Part shown: positions 1 to 5,907 of the stretch, piece by piece
Layout of the letters: each line of letters starts with the position of its first letter
Numbering within the stretch: the stretch's first letter is position 1
Origin: Candidatus Uhrbacteria bacterium
GTDB taxonomy: Bacteria > Patescibacteriota > Patescibacteriia > UBA9934
Length of the DNA: 21,218 nt
Reading direction: 5' to 3'
Assembly (NCBI GenBank): GCA_030688135.1
Contig: JAUYIW010000048.1
Coordinates: 1 to 21,218 of the forward strand
The notes under the pieces: model-generated
The model's database searches: none
What the model was told of the DNA's origin: nothing
The model's input: the letters and a program-made list of their open reading frames with translations, nothing else
Program-made: the position numbers and the translations under genes

Positions 1-3
1 AGA

Positions 4-85
4 TTTGCGTGAACGGGCTGTCGATCCCCGTGAACCCTACTAAAACGTAGGGAGAATGGGGGCGACGGGCGCCCGTGAACGCAAA
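4..85. other. Long imperfect hairpin with tandem G-A internal loops
   Basis: The ends TTTGCGT (4-10) and ACGCAAA (79-85) pair. Inside them ACGGGC (13-18) pairs with GCCCGT (71-76), with a GA/GA internal loop between the two stems. Further in, TCG/CGA and CCCC/GGGG pair, and the tip is CCCTAC (35-40) with GTAGGG (47-52) closing the loop TAAAAC. The last internal loop (GTGAA opposite AGAAT) can also form tandem G-A pairs. The tip shares the heptamer TACTAAA with the hairpins near 14336 and 14478. Function unknown; it could act as DNA repeat or as RNA. No terminator-type U-tract follows. Confidence 0.6.
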
Positions 86-246
86 GATCGCGAGTTTCGT
101 AATTCAAGATACATCTAGTACGCCTCGTCTTTACTCACGCAACTCCTTGCAGTCCATCCAAATTCTAGAACATAACTTCGCTCATCGATATGTTCAGGCA
201 CGGCAAGATAATAACATAAAGCTATAAACCTGTAAACCCTTGGTGC

Positions 247-275
247 TTTACAAGTGGGGTAAAATCTGCTATTAT
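247..275 (+). promoter_or_regulatory. Promoter for the tRNA-Trp gene
   Basis: A -35 box TTTACA (247-252) and a -10 box TATTAT (270-275) are separated by 17 bp. Transcription would start near 282, about 43 nt before the tRNA. No other gene starts nearby on this strand. Confidence 0.55.
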
Positions 276-324
276 TCTTGCACAATTCAGATATTGAACT
301 GTACTCAAATAAAAATCTCTTGAT

Positions 325-427
325 AGGGATGTAGTGAAATGGCTATCACTAGGGTCTCCATCCAGCCCTTCGCGAAGGGCTGGATCCAAAACCCTCATTC
401 AGGGTTCGAATCCCTGCATCCCTGCCA
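325..427 (+). tRNA. trnW: tRNA-Trp (CCA), anticodon loop interrupted by a 28-nt insert
   Basis: The cloverleaf is complete. The acceptor AGGGATG (325-331) pairs with CATCCCT before G and an encoded CCA. The D arm is GTGA/TCAC with GG in its loop, the anticodon stem is AGGGT (351-355)/ACCCT (391-395), and the T arm is CAGGG-TTCGAAT-CCCTG. A1-U72 and discriminator G fit bacterial tRNA-Trp. Without the insert the loop reads CTCCAAA, giving anticodon CCA. In this sequence 28 extra bases (361-388) separate CTCCA from AA: a 24-bp perfect palindrome followed by a second TCCA. Removing them gives a normal 75-nt tRNA. The insert is far too short for a group I intron. It is either an unusual intron, or an insertion that kills the gene if an intact copy exists elsewhere. 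Confidence 0.88.
361..388. repeat. Perfect 24-bp palindrome inserted in the tRNA anticodon loop
   Basis: Positions 361-384 are a perfect palindrome with half-site TCCAGCCCTTCG; counting A360 and T385 it is 26 bp. TCCA occurs just before it (357-360) and just after it (385-388), as a 4-bp target duplication would. The RNA can fold in two registers, because either 5' UCCA can pair with UGGA (381-384). One register leaves a 4-bp helix between two bulges, loosely like a bulge-helix-bulge splice site. That resemblance is only suggestive. Confidence 0.8.
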
Positions 428-593
428 AGAGTTTTTTGTTTTGAAAATGCAGGGATTCGAAGGGTACAGAAAAAGGGTGAACAGTTTCACGCTTTTTCTG
501 ACCCCGGCTTTGGAGGAGTCGTGTAGCATGTGCCAAAGGCACGGCGAAACGACGGAGGAAAAGGAATCCCTGCATCCCTGCCAAGAGTTTTTT
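405..593. repeat. Duplicated tRNA 3' end flanking a 126-bp segment, with an inverted partial copy
   Basis: The last 20 bases of the tRNA plus AGAG and six T recur exactly: 408-437 matches 564-593 over 30 bp, 156 bp apart. Between them, 447-461 is an exact inverted copy of the T-arm stretch 405-419, so 405-461 can form a 15-bp stem. A tRNA 3' end repeated downstream resembles the attachment sites of integrated elements, but the enclosed segment has no integrase and no gene. It contains two further hairpins, 468-499 (AGAAAAAG/CTTTTTCT with an inner GTGAA/TTCAC) and 518-553 (GTCGT/ACGAC with an inner GTGCC-AAA-GGCAC). Confidence 0.75.
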
Positions 594-850
594 TTATTTT
601 ATCCGCATTCACCCCGAACACAACCGACGACCCATACACACTTTGCCAACGCTAGATGTTGGACAGTGTATGCACCGCTTCTTCCGAGGAACCGGAACAG
701 AAGTGAGACCATAAAGGTCGCCCCTATGTGAGACGACCGTGAAAGTCGCCCTATGCGCCCGAGTCTTGCACGCGGATTTTTTCTTTGGGTCGGCAAAGAA
801 AAATATAGTCCGGGTCGGGTTGCACGGCTCGGAAACAAAAAAGTGTACGC
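594..850. other. Non-coding stretch with hairpins and a tandem duplication
   Basis: I see no convincing gene here. The hairpin 633-672 pairs CATACAC with GTGTATG and CCAAC with GTTGG. Two near-identical units of 25 and 27 bp stand in tandem (703-727 and 728-754); both begin GTGAGAC and end in a GTCGCC-like stretch plus CTAT. A larger hairpin spans 759-832: outer arms CCGAG/CTCGG and an inner perfect 10-bp stem TTTTTCTTTG (778-787)/CAAAGAAAAA (794-803). The block could be part of a transcribed structured RNA. Neither boundary nor function can be read from sequence alone. Confidence 0.45.
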
Positions 851-854
851 ATAG

Positions 855-883
855 TTGACAAAACTAGCAATTTATGGTACTTT
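855..883 (+). promoter_or_regulatory. Promoter of the 911-1327 gene
   Basis: TTGACA (855-860) is followed after 17 bp by TACTTT (878-883), a weak -10 box. The Shine-Dalgarno GGAGGT (901-906) lies 4 nt before ATG 911, so this gene has a conventional leader. Confidence 0.5.
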
Positions 884-910
884 TGAATGTGCTCAAAATT
901 GGAGGTCATA

Positions 911-1327
911 ATGAGCAAAGGCACAATACTGGCCTTTCGAACACCGGCGGAGCGCGAGCTTCCCGAGAATGAGGCCAAAATGGTGCGACAAGCGCGTGAG
1001 CTTCGGGTGATTTCTCCGGAGCTGTTTGAAAGACTCAAGCTCTCGGATCTAGAACCCGATCAGCTCCGCGCCTTCTACAGAGGGCTAAAGTCAATCTCGT
1101 TTCCACAAATCCTGGCAGAACACGTTGATGTCGCTTTCACAGGCGACCTCAACGAACTGCTTGGAGAGTTCAAACTGATCCGTACAGAGCTCATGTGGCA
1201 CCTACAAGCTGTGCCCACAACGGTAAACGGCGACAAAAGCCGTAGACGAGCCGTACGATTGAAAATTGCGCTGGTGCTGCGCACCATACGATTCGCGTGT
1301 TTGGCCAAATCCTCATGCCAAACCTAA
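911..1327 (+). CDS. Hypothetical protein, 138 aa
   Basis: The start is set at ATG 911 because GGAGGT lies just before it; an in-frame ATG at 887 has no such signal. The protein is mostly alpha-helical by composition. It opens with an acidic and basic stretch (PAERELPENEAKMVRQARELR) and ends in a very basic segment (KSRRRAVRLKIALVLRTIR), which might bind nucleic acid or a partner. I recognise no family. Codon use is richer in G and C than in the neighbouring gene at 1379-1888. It shares with the genes at 3911 and 13132 a TTGACA promoter and a strong Shine-Dalgarno, unlike the core genes here. A rho-independent terminator follows at once, so it is transcribed alone. Real gene likely; function unknown. 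Confidence 0.72.
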   Translation: MSKGTILAFRTPAERELPENEAKMVRQARELRVISPELFERLKLSDLEPDQLRAFYRGLKSISFPQILAEHVDVAFTGDLNELLGEFKLIRTELMWHLQAVPTTVNGDKSRRRAVRLKIALVLRTIRFACLAKSSCQT

Positions 1328-1329
1328 AA

Positions 1330-1368
1330 CCCGACCATGGCGTATGCTAGGTCGGGCTTTTCTTTTTC
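1330..1368 (+). terminator. Rho-independent terminator after 911-1327
   Basis: The arms CCCGACC (1330-1336) and GGTCGGG (1350-1356) form a 7-bp stem, followed by a T-rich tract CTTTTCTTTTTC. It separates two convergent genes. Confidence 0.85.
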
Positions 1369-1378
1369 TATATAAATT

Positions 1379-1888
1379 CTACGCAACTTTCTTCTTTTTT
1401 GTTGGTGATAATCTTTCTGCAATGTTTTGCGAAATAAAATCTAAGTACTTCTCTTCGTCACCAATTCCGAGCTTTTGACGCTCAGCTATTGTTGCTGCGA
1501 TATTTTCAACGTGACCGTTTATTGCTTCCTGAACCGAAACTCCACGGTCCTTTGCCTGCTTGGCAAGCGCTTCGATTGAAAACGATTCTTCAAGAACGAT
1601 TCTTCCAAGCAACTGTTTAGCAATCGTTTTAGGATCACCATTCAAATCTATATTTTCGGGATCAGCTCCACTAAGAACATCCAGAGCTTCGGTGTAAGCT
1701 TTTTCAGTATCTACTTTATCCAGCTCTACAACCTCTTCATTTGCAGAATCCGGAAGATTTGGTTCACTCTCTTGCTTAGGCTCAACTTCGCCTCCCTGCT
1801 TTCTTTTATGCTCTGCGATTGCAGCCTTTAGCTCCTCTGGCGATCGCTTTGGTTCACCAAACAATGCATTTTTTATTCCACCAAACAT
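1379..1888 (-). CDS. Hypothetical acidic protein, 169 aa
   Basis: The frame runs from ATG 1888 to TAG 1379. The protein has a short N-terminal segment MFGGIKNALFGEPKRS, a charged linker rich in Lys, Glu and Gln (about 20-65), and a helical C-terminal half ending in the basic tail KKKKVA. There is no signal peptide, membrane segment or catalytic motif. It is convergent with the gene at 911 and divergent from the gene at 1973. Low G+C codon use matches the core genes of the window, so it looks native. I recognise no family; a cytoplasmic accessory or scaffold protein is a guess. Confidence 0.7.
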   Translation of the reverse strand: MFGGIKNALFGEPKRSPEELKAAIAEHKRKQGGEVEPKQESEPNLPDSANEEVVELDKVDTEKAYTEALDVLSGADPENIDLNGDPKTIAKQLLGRIVLEESFSIEALAKQAKDRGVSVQEAINGHVENIAATIAERQKLGIGDEEKYLDFISQNIAERLSPTKKKKVA

Positions 1889-1958
1889 ATGTTTATTTGT
1901 TAGTTTAATATTAGACTAAATACTAGCATAAAATTGCTAATTTGTCCAGTCTTGATGT

Positions 1959-1966
1959 GCTATACT
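1959..1966 (+). promoter_or_regulatory. Extended -10 promoter giving a probably leaderless mRNA
   Basis: TGC followed by TATACT (1961-1966) is an extended -10 box that ends 6 nt before ATG 1973. Transcription would start at or next to the A of the start codon. There is no Shine-Dalgarno, and no good -35 box is visible. Confidence 0.5.
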
Positions 1967-1972
1967 ATTAAT

Positions 1973-3829
1973 ATGAAATCTACTACTATACTACTGCTTA
2001 TATTTGCAATTTTTGCTTTAACTCAAAGCGCTTTGGCAGCTAGTACTGGCGATTTATTAACATGTCCCGATTCCAAAGCAGTTTATAAGATTCAGGACGA
2101 CTCTACCAGATGGGTGTTTCCAAATAGTGCCACTTTTTTTACATGGTACAGCGATTTTGATGACGTTCATGAAATCGATTGTAGCGAGTTGGCACAGCAT
2201 TCCTTGGCAGGAGTTATGACTTATGCGCCAAATTCTAGACTTGTTAAAATCCAATCAGATAATAAAGTATATTCTGTTGCCGAAGGTGGAGTTTTGCATT
2301 GGGTCCAGACTGAGGCTGATGCTACGGAAAGATACGGCTCCGCCTGGAGCACTCTAATTGATGACGTTGATGTTGGTATTTGGCCTTCTTACTCTGTTGG
2401 CTCTGCGCTAGATAAACTTGAAGTTGTAGCAGAGATCAATGAAGAAACAGATGTCGCAGTTCCTGACTTAGTTAGCTCAGCACCGGTAGTAGTAAGTAAT
2501 GAAAGCTATACTATTGACTGGTCAACGATTACTAACGTAAGTAGCTACACTTTTCAAGAAGATGATAATGCTGATTTCTCAAGTCCAACATCAACCGAAT
2601 TTGAACTAGAAGATGAAACAAAGCTAGTGGTTACGAAATCAGTTTCTAGAAATCAAGCATACTACTATAGAATACAATCAAGAATAAGTGGGAGATTAAG
2701 CGATTGGAGCAATACAGTACAGGTCATTGTTCAACCCCTCTTAATACTAGATGGCGTGCCAGACATAAATCAACCTCCGCTTAATTCTTTTAGAGCATCA
2801 ATTACAAACGGATGGTCAGCACCTATGGCAGCTGCAAACATCTTTGAATATTTTGACGACGCAAAAAATGAATTCGCTACCAATATTACAGGCACTTCAA
2901 GCGACCAAAAACTAGGTGACTACCTAGGATGGTTTATGGACACAAACAATTATGGTAGTAGCGAGCGACGCAATAGTGAAAATTTAGGAACCTTAAATTC
3001 AGACATAGCTTCTGGAATGCAAGAATTCGCAATATGGGACGGTGCGCATCCGAGCGATTATGGATTTCCTACAACCGCTTCTCTAATCGACAAAGATAGC
3101 TACACAGGTTGGACATTTTCTACAATAAGCGGTTCTTCGGCACAAAGTGGAGCATGGACTAGAATTAAAAATCAACTAAAAATTGGTAGTCCTGCCCTTG
3201 TAGTTTTTGACTATTGGAATCCTAACATATTGAACAAAGTCTATAATGATATAAATCTCTACAGCTGGGGTAGCGCGGTGGAGAGCTCTAAAGACTCAAA
3301 CATTGGTACAAATGCGCCCATTGAAACCTGGAATTCTGAGCAAGGCAATAATGGCGTTGGGCATGCTGTAACAGCCGTTGGGTATATAGAAAATTACGAT
3401 GCAGATGACGGTAATGGCGAACAGGACTGGATTATTGTGCATGATACTTGGCCAACAACTCCAAATCCACTTGCAATTCCTTGGGATAATTTTAGCTATG
3501 CGGTTCTTATTTCGCCAAATGAAAGCACAGCTCCAACCGGAAAACCCAATCTCTCAAGCGTGTCTGATGTAGCTAGCGGAGAAACAATCGTTCTAAGTTG
3601 GGATCGGCAAATAGCGGCGACGTATTACGAAATTGAGTGGGACACTTCCTCAACCTTTAGCGAAAATCCAAGTTCATATATAGCTGCTATTGGAAACCAA
3701 ATATTTGAATATGAAACCAGCCGGACCGTAAGCGCAAACACTACTTACTACTACCGCATTCGTGCAATGAATGACTTTGGAACCGGTGATTGGAGTGATA
3801 AATTATCAATTTTAGTTTATGCTCCATAA
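1973..3829 (+). CDS. Secreted multi-domain protein with degenerate C39/papain-like peptidase domain
   Basis: The start is placed at ATG 1973: it begins a clean signal peptide (MKSTTILLLIFAIFALTQ, cleavage after ALA near residue 22) and sits just behind a -10 box. An upstream ATG at 1934 would add 13 residues before the signal. The mature protein (618 aa precursor) has an N-terminal region (about 25-150) with RWVFPNSATFFTWY and RLVKIQSDNKVY, a pattern common in CPR surface proteins. A fibronectin III-like domain (170-255), a C39/papain-like domain (258-515) and a second fibronectin III-like domain (525-618) follow. The peptidase domain keeps a His (HAVTAVGY, about 464) and an Asp (IIVHDTW, about 491). 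Where the nucleophile Cys is expected it reads TNGWSAPMAAAN, with no Cys. It is probably a binding domain or an inactive fold rather than a protease. Cell-surface location is inferred. Confidence 0.85.
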   Translation: MKSTTILLLIFAIFALTQSALAASTGDLLTCPDSKAVYKIQDDSTRWVFPNSATFFTWYSDFDDVHEIDCSELAQHSLAGVMTYAPNSRLVKIQSDNKVYSVAEGGVLHWVQTEADATERYGSAWSTLIDDVDVGIWPSYSVGSALDKLEVVAEINEETDVAVPDLVSSAPVVVSNESYTIDWSTITNVSSYTFQEDDNADFSSPTSTEFELEDETKLVVTKSVSRNQAYYYRIQSRISGRLSDWSNTVQVIVQPLLILDGVPDINQPPLNSFRASITNGWSAPMAAANIFEYFDDAKNEFATNITGTSSDQKLGDYLGWFMDTNNYGSSERRNSENLGTLNSDIASGMQEFAIWDGAHPSDYGFPTTASLIDKDSYTGWTFSTISGSSAQSGAWTRIKNQLKIGSPALVVFDYWNPNILNKVYNDINLYSWGSAVESSKDSNIGTNAPIETWNSEQGNNGVGHAVTAVGYIENYDADDGNGEQDWIIVHDTWPTTPNPLAIPWDNFSYAVLISPNESTAPTGKPNLSSVSDVASGETIVLSWDRQIAATYYEIEWDTSSTFSENPSSYIAAIGNQIFEYETSRTVSANTTYYYRIRAMNDFGTGDWSDKLSILVYAP

Positions 3830-3875
3830 TACGGAGCTATCGTGAAATCCCAAAATAATAAATGTTTTAAAATAA

Positions 3876-3905
3876 GAAAACCGCACCCAGTGAGAGCACG
3901 GTTCG
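3876..3905 (-). terminator. Terminator downstream of 3911-4774
   Basis: On the minus strand AACCG pairs with CGGTT across a GC-containing hairpin (3879-3903), followed by TTTTCTTATTTT. It lies directly behind the stop codon of the minus-strand gene. Confidence 0.6.
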
Positions 3906-3906
3906 C

Positions 3907-3933
3907 GCGACTAGCTAGTCGCTAATTTTTTTT
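3907..3933 (+). terminator. Palindromic terminator for 1973-3829, overlapping the convergent gene's end
   Basis: A 16-bp perfect palindrome with half-site GCGACTAG (3907-3922) is followed on the plus strand by an eight-T run (3926-3933). The stop codon of the convergent minus-strand gene (3911-3913) lies inside the palindrome. rpmG and the TPR gene end the same way. Confidence 0.6.
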
Positions 3934-4774
3934 GCCCATCTTCGTCAGCTTGACCATTGAAAGGAAGCACGTCTCTTCTCGTGCCTCTACGCTCTTTGTA
4001 ACTCTCAAGCGCCTCTTTCAGACTTCTATCGAGCTTGAAACCAGCTTGTTGCGCAGCGACCGCGCACATTGGACCGTAGCCAAAGGCTACGGATTTGCCT
4101 GGCCGCTCAAGTGCTGGCATATCGGCATAGTTATGCCAACCTCCACAAAAACAACCCGCACGATCATTCAAGTGCACAATGCACTCGGTTCTCGGCAATT
4201 GGTCTTTGTCTAACGGATAGCGCGGAAATGCATGTTGAGGTTCCCAGCCATGCACGATCTTATTCGTTAACTCCACGATCCGTTGCCCTAGGCTCGAAAT
4301 GATCTCCATGGCACTGGCAATGCTCACGCAAAACGGGATGTATTCTCCCTGCACGCTTACCTTGCCTTCCCTGTCACCACGGCCAGCGTTCAATTGACCC
4401 GAGATGTCAGCAACGCATTTTTCGCAGAACCGCCCTCGACGGTTGTCGCAACTACGCGCAATAGACTCCCAGCTGGAACTCCTGAACCGAAGCCATACAG
4501 TGCGCTCGCTGCACTCTGCCAGACCGGCTTGGCCACGCATGACTCGCCCGATAAGATCAGAATCGAACTTCTCTAGGTCGAGTGCAATCACGACACGAGG
4601 ATTCATCCGCATGCCAAGATGCTCTGGTACCAATACGCTACAAAGCACACATGGCTCTGCCCGCTGTTCCCAGGCACGCCCAAACTTGCATTTTCCGTCC
4701 GTGCCGAGTTTTGATCCTTTGTGAAAGGAGTTTTCGCACCTACCGCTTTGTTGCCCGCTACACTCCAAATACAT
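3911..4774 (-). CDS. Hypothetical cysteine-containing protein, 287 aa
   Basis: The start is set at ATG 4774, preceded by GGGAG at good spacing. A longer frame from 4825 would start upstream of the predicted transcription start. Cysteines cluster at the N-terminus (C5, C13, C29, then a CxxC pair at 42/45), with another CxxC pair in RFCEKC near the middle and CFCGGWH further on, so zinc binding is plausible. No known family is recognised. G+C-rich codon use and a strong Shine-Dalgarno set it apart from the core genes and match the genes at 911 and 13132. It is divergent from rpmG; the two promoters lie back to back about 25 bp apart. Confidence 0.7.
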   Translation of the reverse strand: MYLECSGQQSGRCENSFHKGSKLGTDGKCKFGRAWEQRAEPCVLCSVLVPEHLGMRMNPRVVIALDLEKFDSDLIGRVMRGQAGLAECSERTVWLRFRSSSWESIARSCDNRRGRFCEKCVADISGQLNAGRGDREGKVSVQGEYIPFCVSIASAMEIISSLGQRIVELTNKIVHGWEPQHAFPRYPLDKDQLPRTECIVHLNDRAGCFCGGWHNYADMPALERPGKSVAFGYGPMCAVAAQQAGFKLDRSLKEALESYKERRGTRRDVLPFNGQADEDGQKKLATS

Positions 4775-4815
4775 TTCTTTCTCCCTTGTGAAATGCCTTC
4801 GCGAGAAGACAATCC

Positions 4816-4844
4816 AGACTAACATGCAATATGATAAATGTCAA
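4816..4844 (-). promoter_or_regulatory. Promoter of 3911-4774
   Basis: Read on the minus strand, TTGACA (4844-4839) is followed after 17 bp by TAGTCT (4821-4816). This places the start near 4809 and supports the shorter reading frame from 4774. Confidence 0.55.
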
Positions 4845-4868
4845 ATATCAAAGCAAAACAACGATTTA

Positions 4869-4897
4869 TTGACAAAATTCAGGCATTAGATTACACT
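4869..4897 (+). promoter_or_regulatory. Promoter of rpmG
   Basis: TTGACA (4869-4874), a 17-bp spacer and TACACT (4892-4897) make a strong sigma-70-type promoter. The leader would be about 20 nt, and no Shine-Dalgarno is visible before ATG 4924. Confidence 0.65.
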
Positions 4898-4923
4898 CTG
4901 AAACAGAAATCTAGAATATAACT

Positions 4924-5079
4924 ATGTCACAGGATAATCTAATCAAGTTCGAGTGTACTGAGTGTAAAAAAATCAACTACCACTCAAAGAAAAATAAAAA
5001 GGTCATTAAAGACCGACTTGAACTCAAGAAATTTTGCAAATGGTGCTCAAAGCACTCAATGCATAAGGAAACAAAATAA
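4924..5079 (+). CDS. rpmG: 50S ribosomal protein L33 (bL33)
   Basis: This 51-residue protein is a component of the large ribosomal subunit near the E site. The frame starts MSQDNLIKFECTECKKINY. A first pair of cysteines (C11, C14) and a second (FCKWCSKH, C38 and C41) form the zinc ribbon of the C+ type of L33. The length of about 50 aa is normal, and the basic middle section (KKNKKVIKDRLELKK) is typical. The gene is monocistronic with its own TTGACA promoter. Its last codons (KETK, stop) lie in a 42-bp palindrome shared with the convergent TPR gene, whose protein also ends in KETK. Confidence 0.9.
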   Translation: MSQDNLIKFECTECKKINYHSKKNKKVIKDRLELKKFCKWCSKHSMHKETK

Positions 5080-5106
5080 CCGGCTAGCCGGTTATTTTGT
5101 TTCCTT
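5065..5106. terminator. 42-bp perfect palindrome, bidirectional terminator inside two coding ends
   Basis: The half-site AAGGAAACAAAATAACCGGCT (5065-5085, one base beyond 20 if written without its first A) is mirrored exactly at 5086-5106; the centre is CCGGCTAGCCGG. In each direction the hairpin ends in TTATTTTGTTTCC, a U-rich tract. The stop codons of rpmG (5077-5079) and of the TPR gene (5092-5094) both lie within it, so each protein ends in KETK. Confidence 0.85.
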
Positions 5107-5895
5107 TCTTGTTTTAACAAGATCCATTAACCTCTGCTCAAATAATTCAATCTTCTTATTTTCAGGATTGACTTCCGACAATCTATCAAGAGTTGTCTGA
5201 GCCGTATGAACATCGCCAACATTTATTGCACTATCAATAAGAAAATCTAAATATTTTGGATTTTTTGGACTAAGCTTGGCCGCTTCTTTAAAAAACTCAA
5301 ACGCCTCCATATCTTGACCACGACGCTCTGCAACCTCCCCCAAACTCGCGATTACGCTTGCGTCCTCCGGTGAAAGCTTCTTTAAAAATGTAAACGTTTC
5401 CTGAGCTAACTCTAAATCTTTTCTTTGAAGATACAAACGACCTAAGGTTTCATAAGCATCCTTATTTTTTGGGTCAGCTCCAATTACTTCAATTAATTTC
5501 TTTTCTGCTTTATCCCACTCTTGGTCGTTCATCAGCTTTTCTCCATCAACCAACATTTGCTCGATTGTCGCCTTATCTACCTTTTCTCCACTCGTACTCT
5601 TTTGCCTTGCCTGATATTTCCGCTCAACTGCTGTTAACTTGCCAGCCACACGACGCACCAAATCCTGAAGACCTCTACCCACCGGCCTTATAACCGATTC
5701 CTGAGCACGCTTAACGTGTTTTGTTCCCGCCCTTTCAACTCGCTGACGAAGCAATTCATACTTAAGTTGTTTTGTTTGTGATTCAGGTAGACTTCCAGGA
5801 TCCAATATTCTAAGCTGTGGTAGCTTCTTTAAAAATAACCAAATAAGCGCTGCCACAGAAACAATTATGAGTGCTATAAGTAATACTGTTGTCAT
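5092..5895 (-). CDS. Membrane-anchored TPR-repeat protein, 267 aa
   Basis: An N-terminal membrane segment (residues 2-24, TTVLLIALIIVSVAALIWLFL) is followed by a basic and charged linker. From about residue 110 to 250 come tetratricopeptide repeats, for example AEKKLIEVIGADPKNKDAYETLGRLYLQ split over two helices, then DLELAQETFTFLKKLSPED and MEAFEFFKEAAKLSPKN. TPR solenoids bind other proteins; here the domain is tethered to the membrane, probably on the cytoplasmic side. The gene starts 12 nt behind tpiA and is likely cotranscribed with it, but no functional link to glycolysis is implied. Confidence 0.85.
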   Translation of the reverse strand: MTTVLLIALIIVSVAALIWLFLKKLPQLRILDPGSLPESQTKQLKYELLRQRVERAGTKHVKRAQESVIRPVGRGLQDLVRRVAGKLTAVERKYQARQKSTSGEKVDKATIEQMLVDGEKLMNDQEWDKAEKKLIEVIGADPKNKDAYETLGRLYLQRKDLELAQETFTFLKKLSPEDASVIASLGEVAERRGQDMEAFEFFKEAAKLSPKNPKYLDFLIDSAINVGDVHTAQTTLDRLSEVNPENKKIELFEQRLMDLVKTRKETK

Positions 5896-5907
5896 AAAAA
5901 TGAAAGC

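Noticed and set aside
405..593. Integrated plasmid or phage with att sites
   Set aside because: The direct repeats fit attachment sites, but they are only 156 bp apart and no integrase or other gene lies between them. Kept only as a possible remnant.
339..731. 130-aa reading frame across the tRNA and its repeats
   Set aside because: It runs through the tRNA and several hairpins, has no ribosome site and no protein-like composition.
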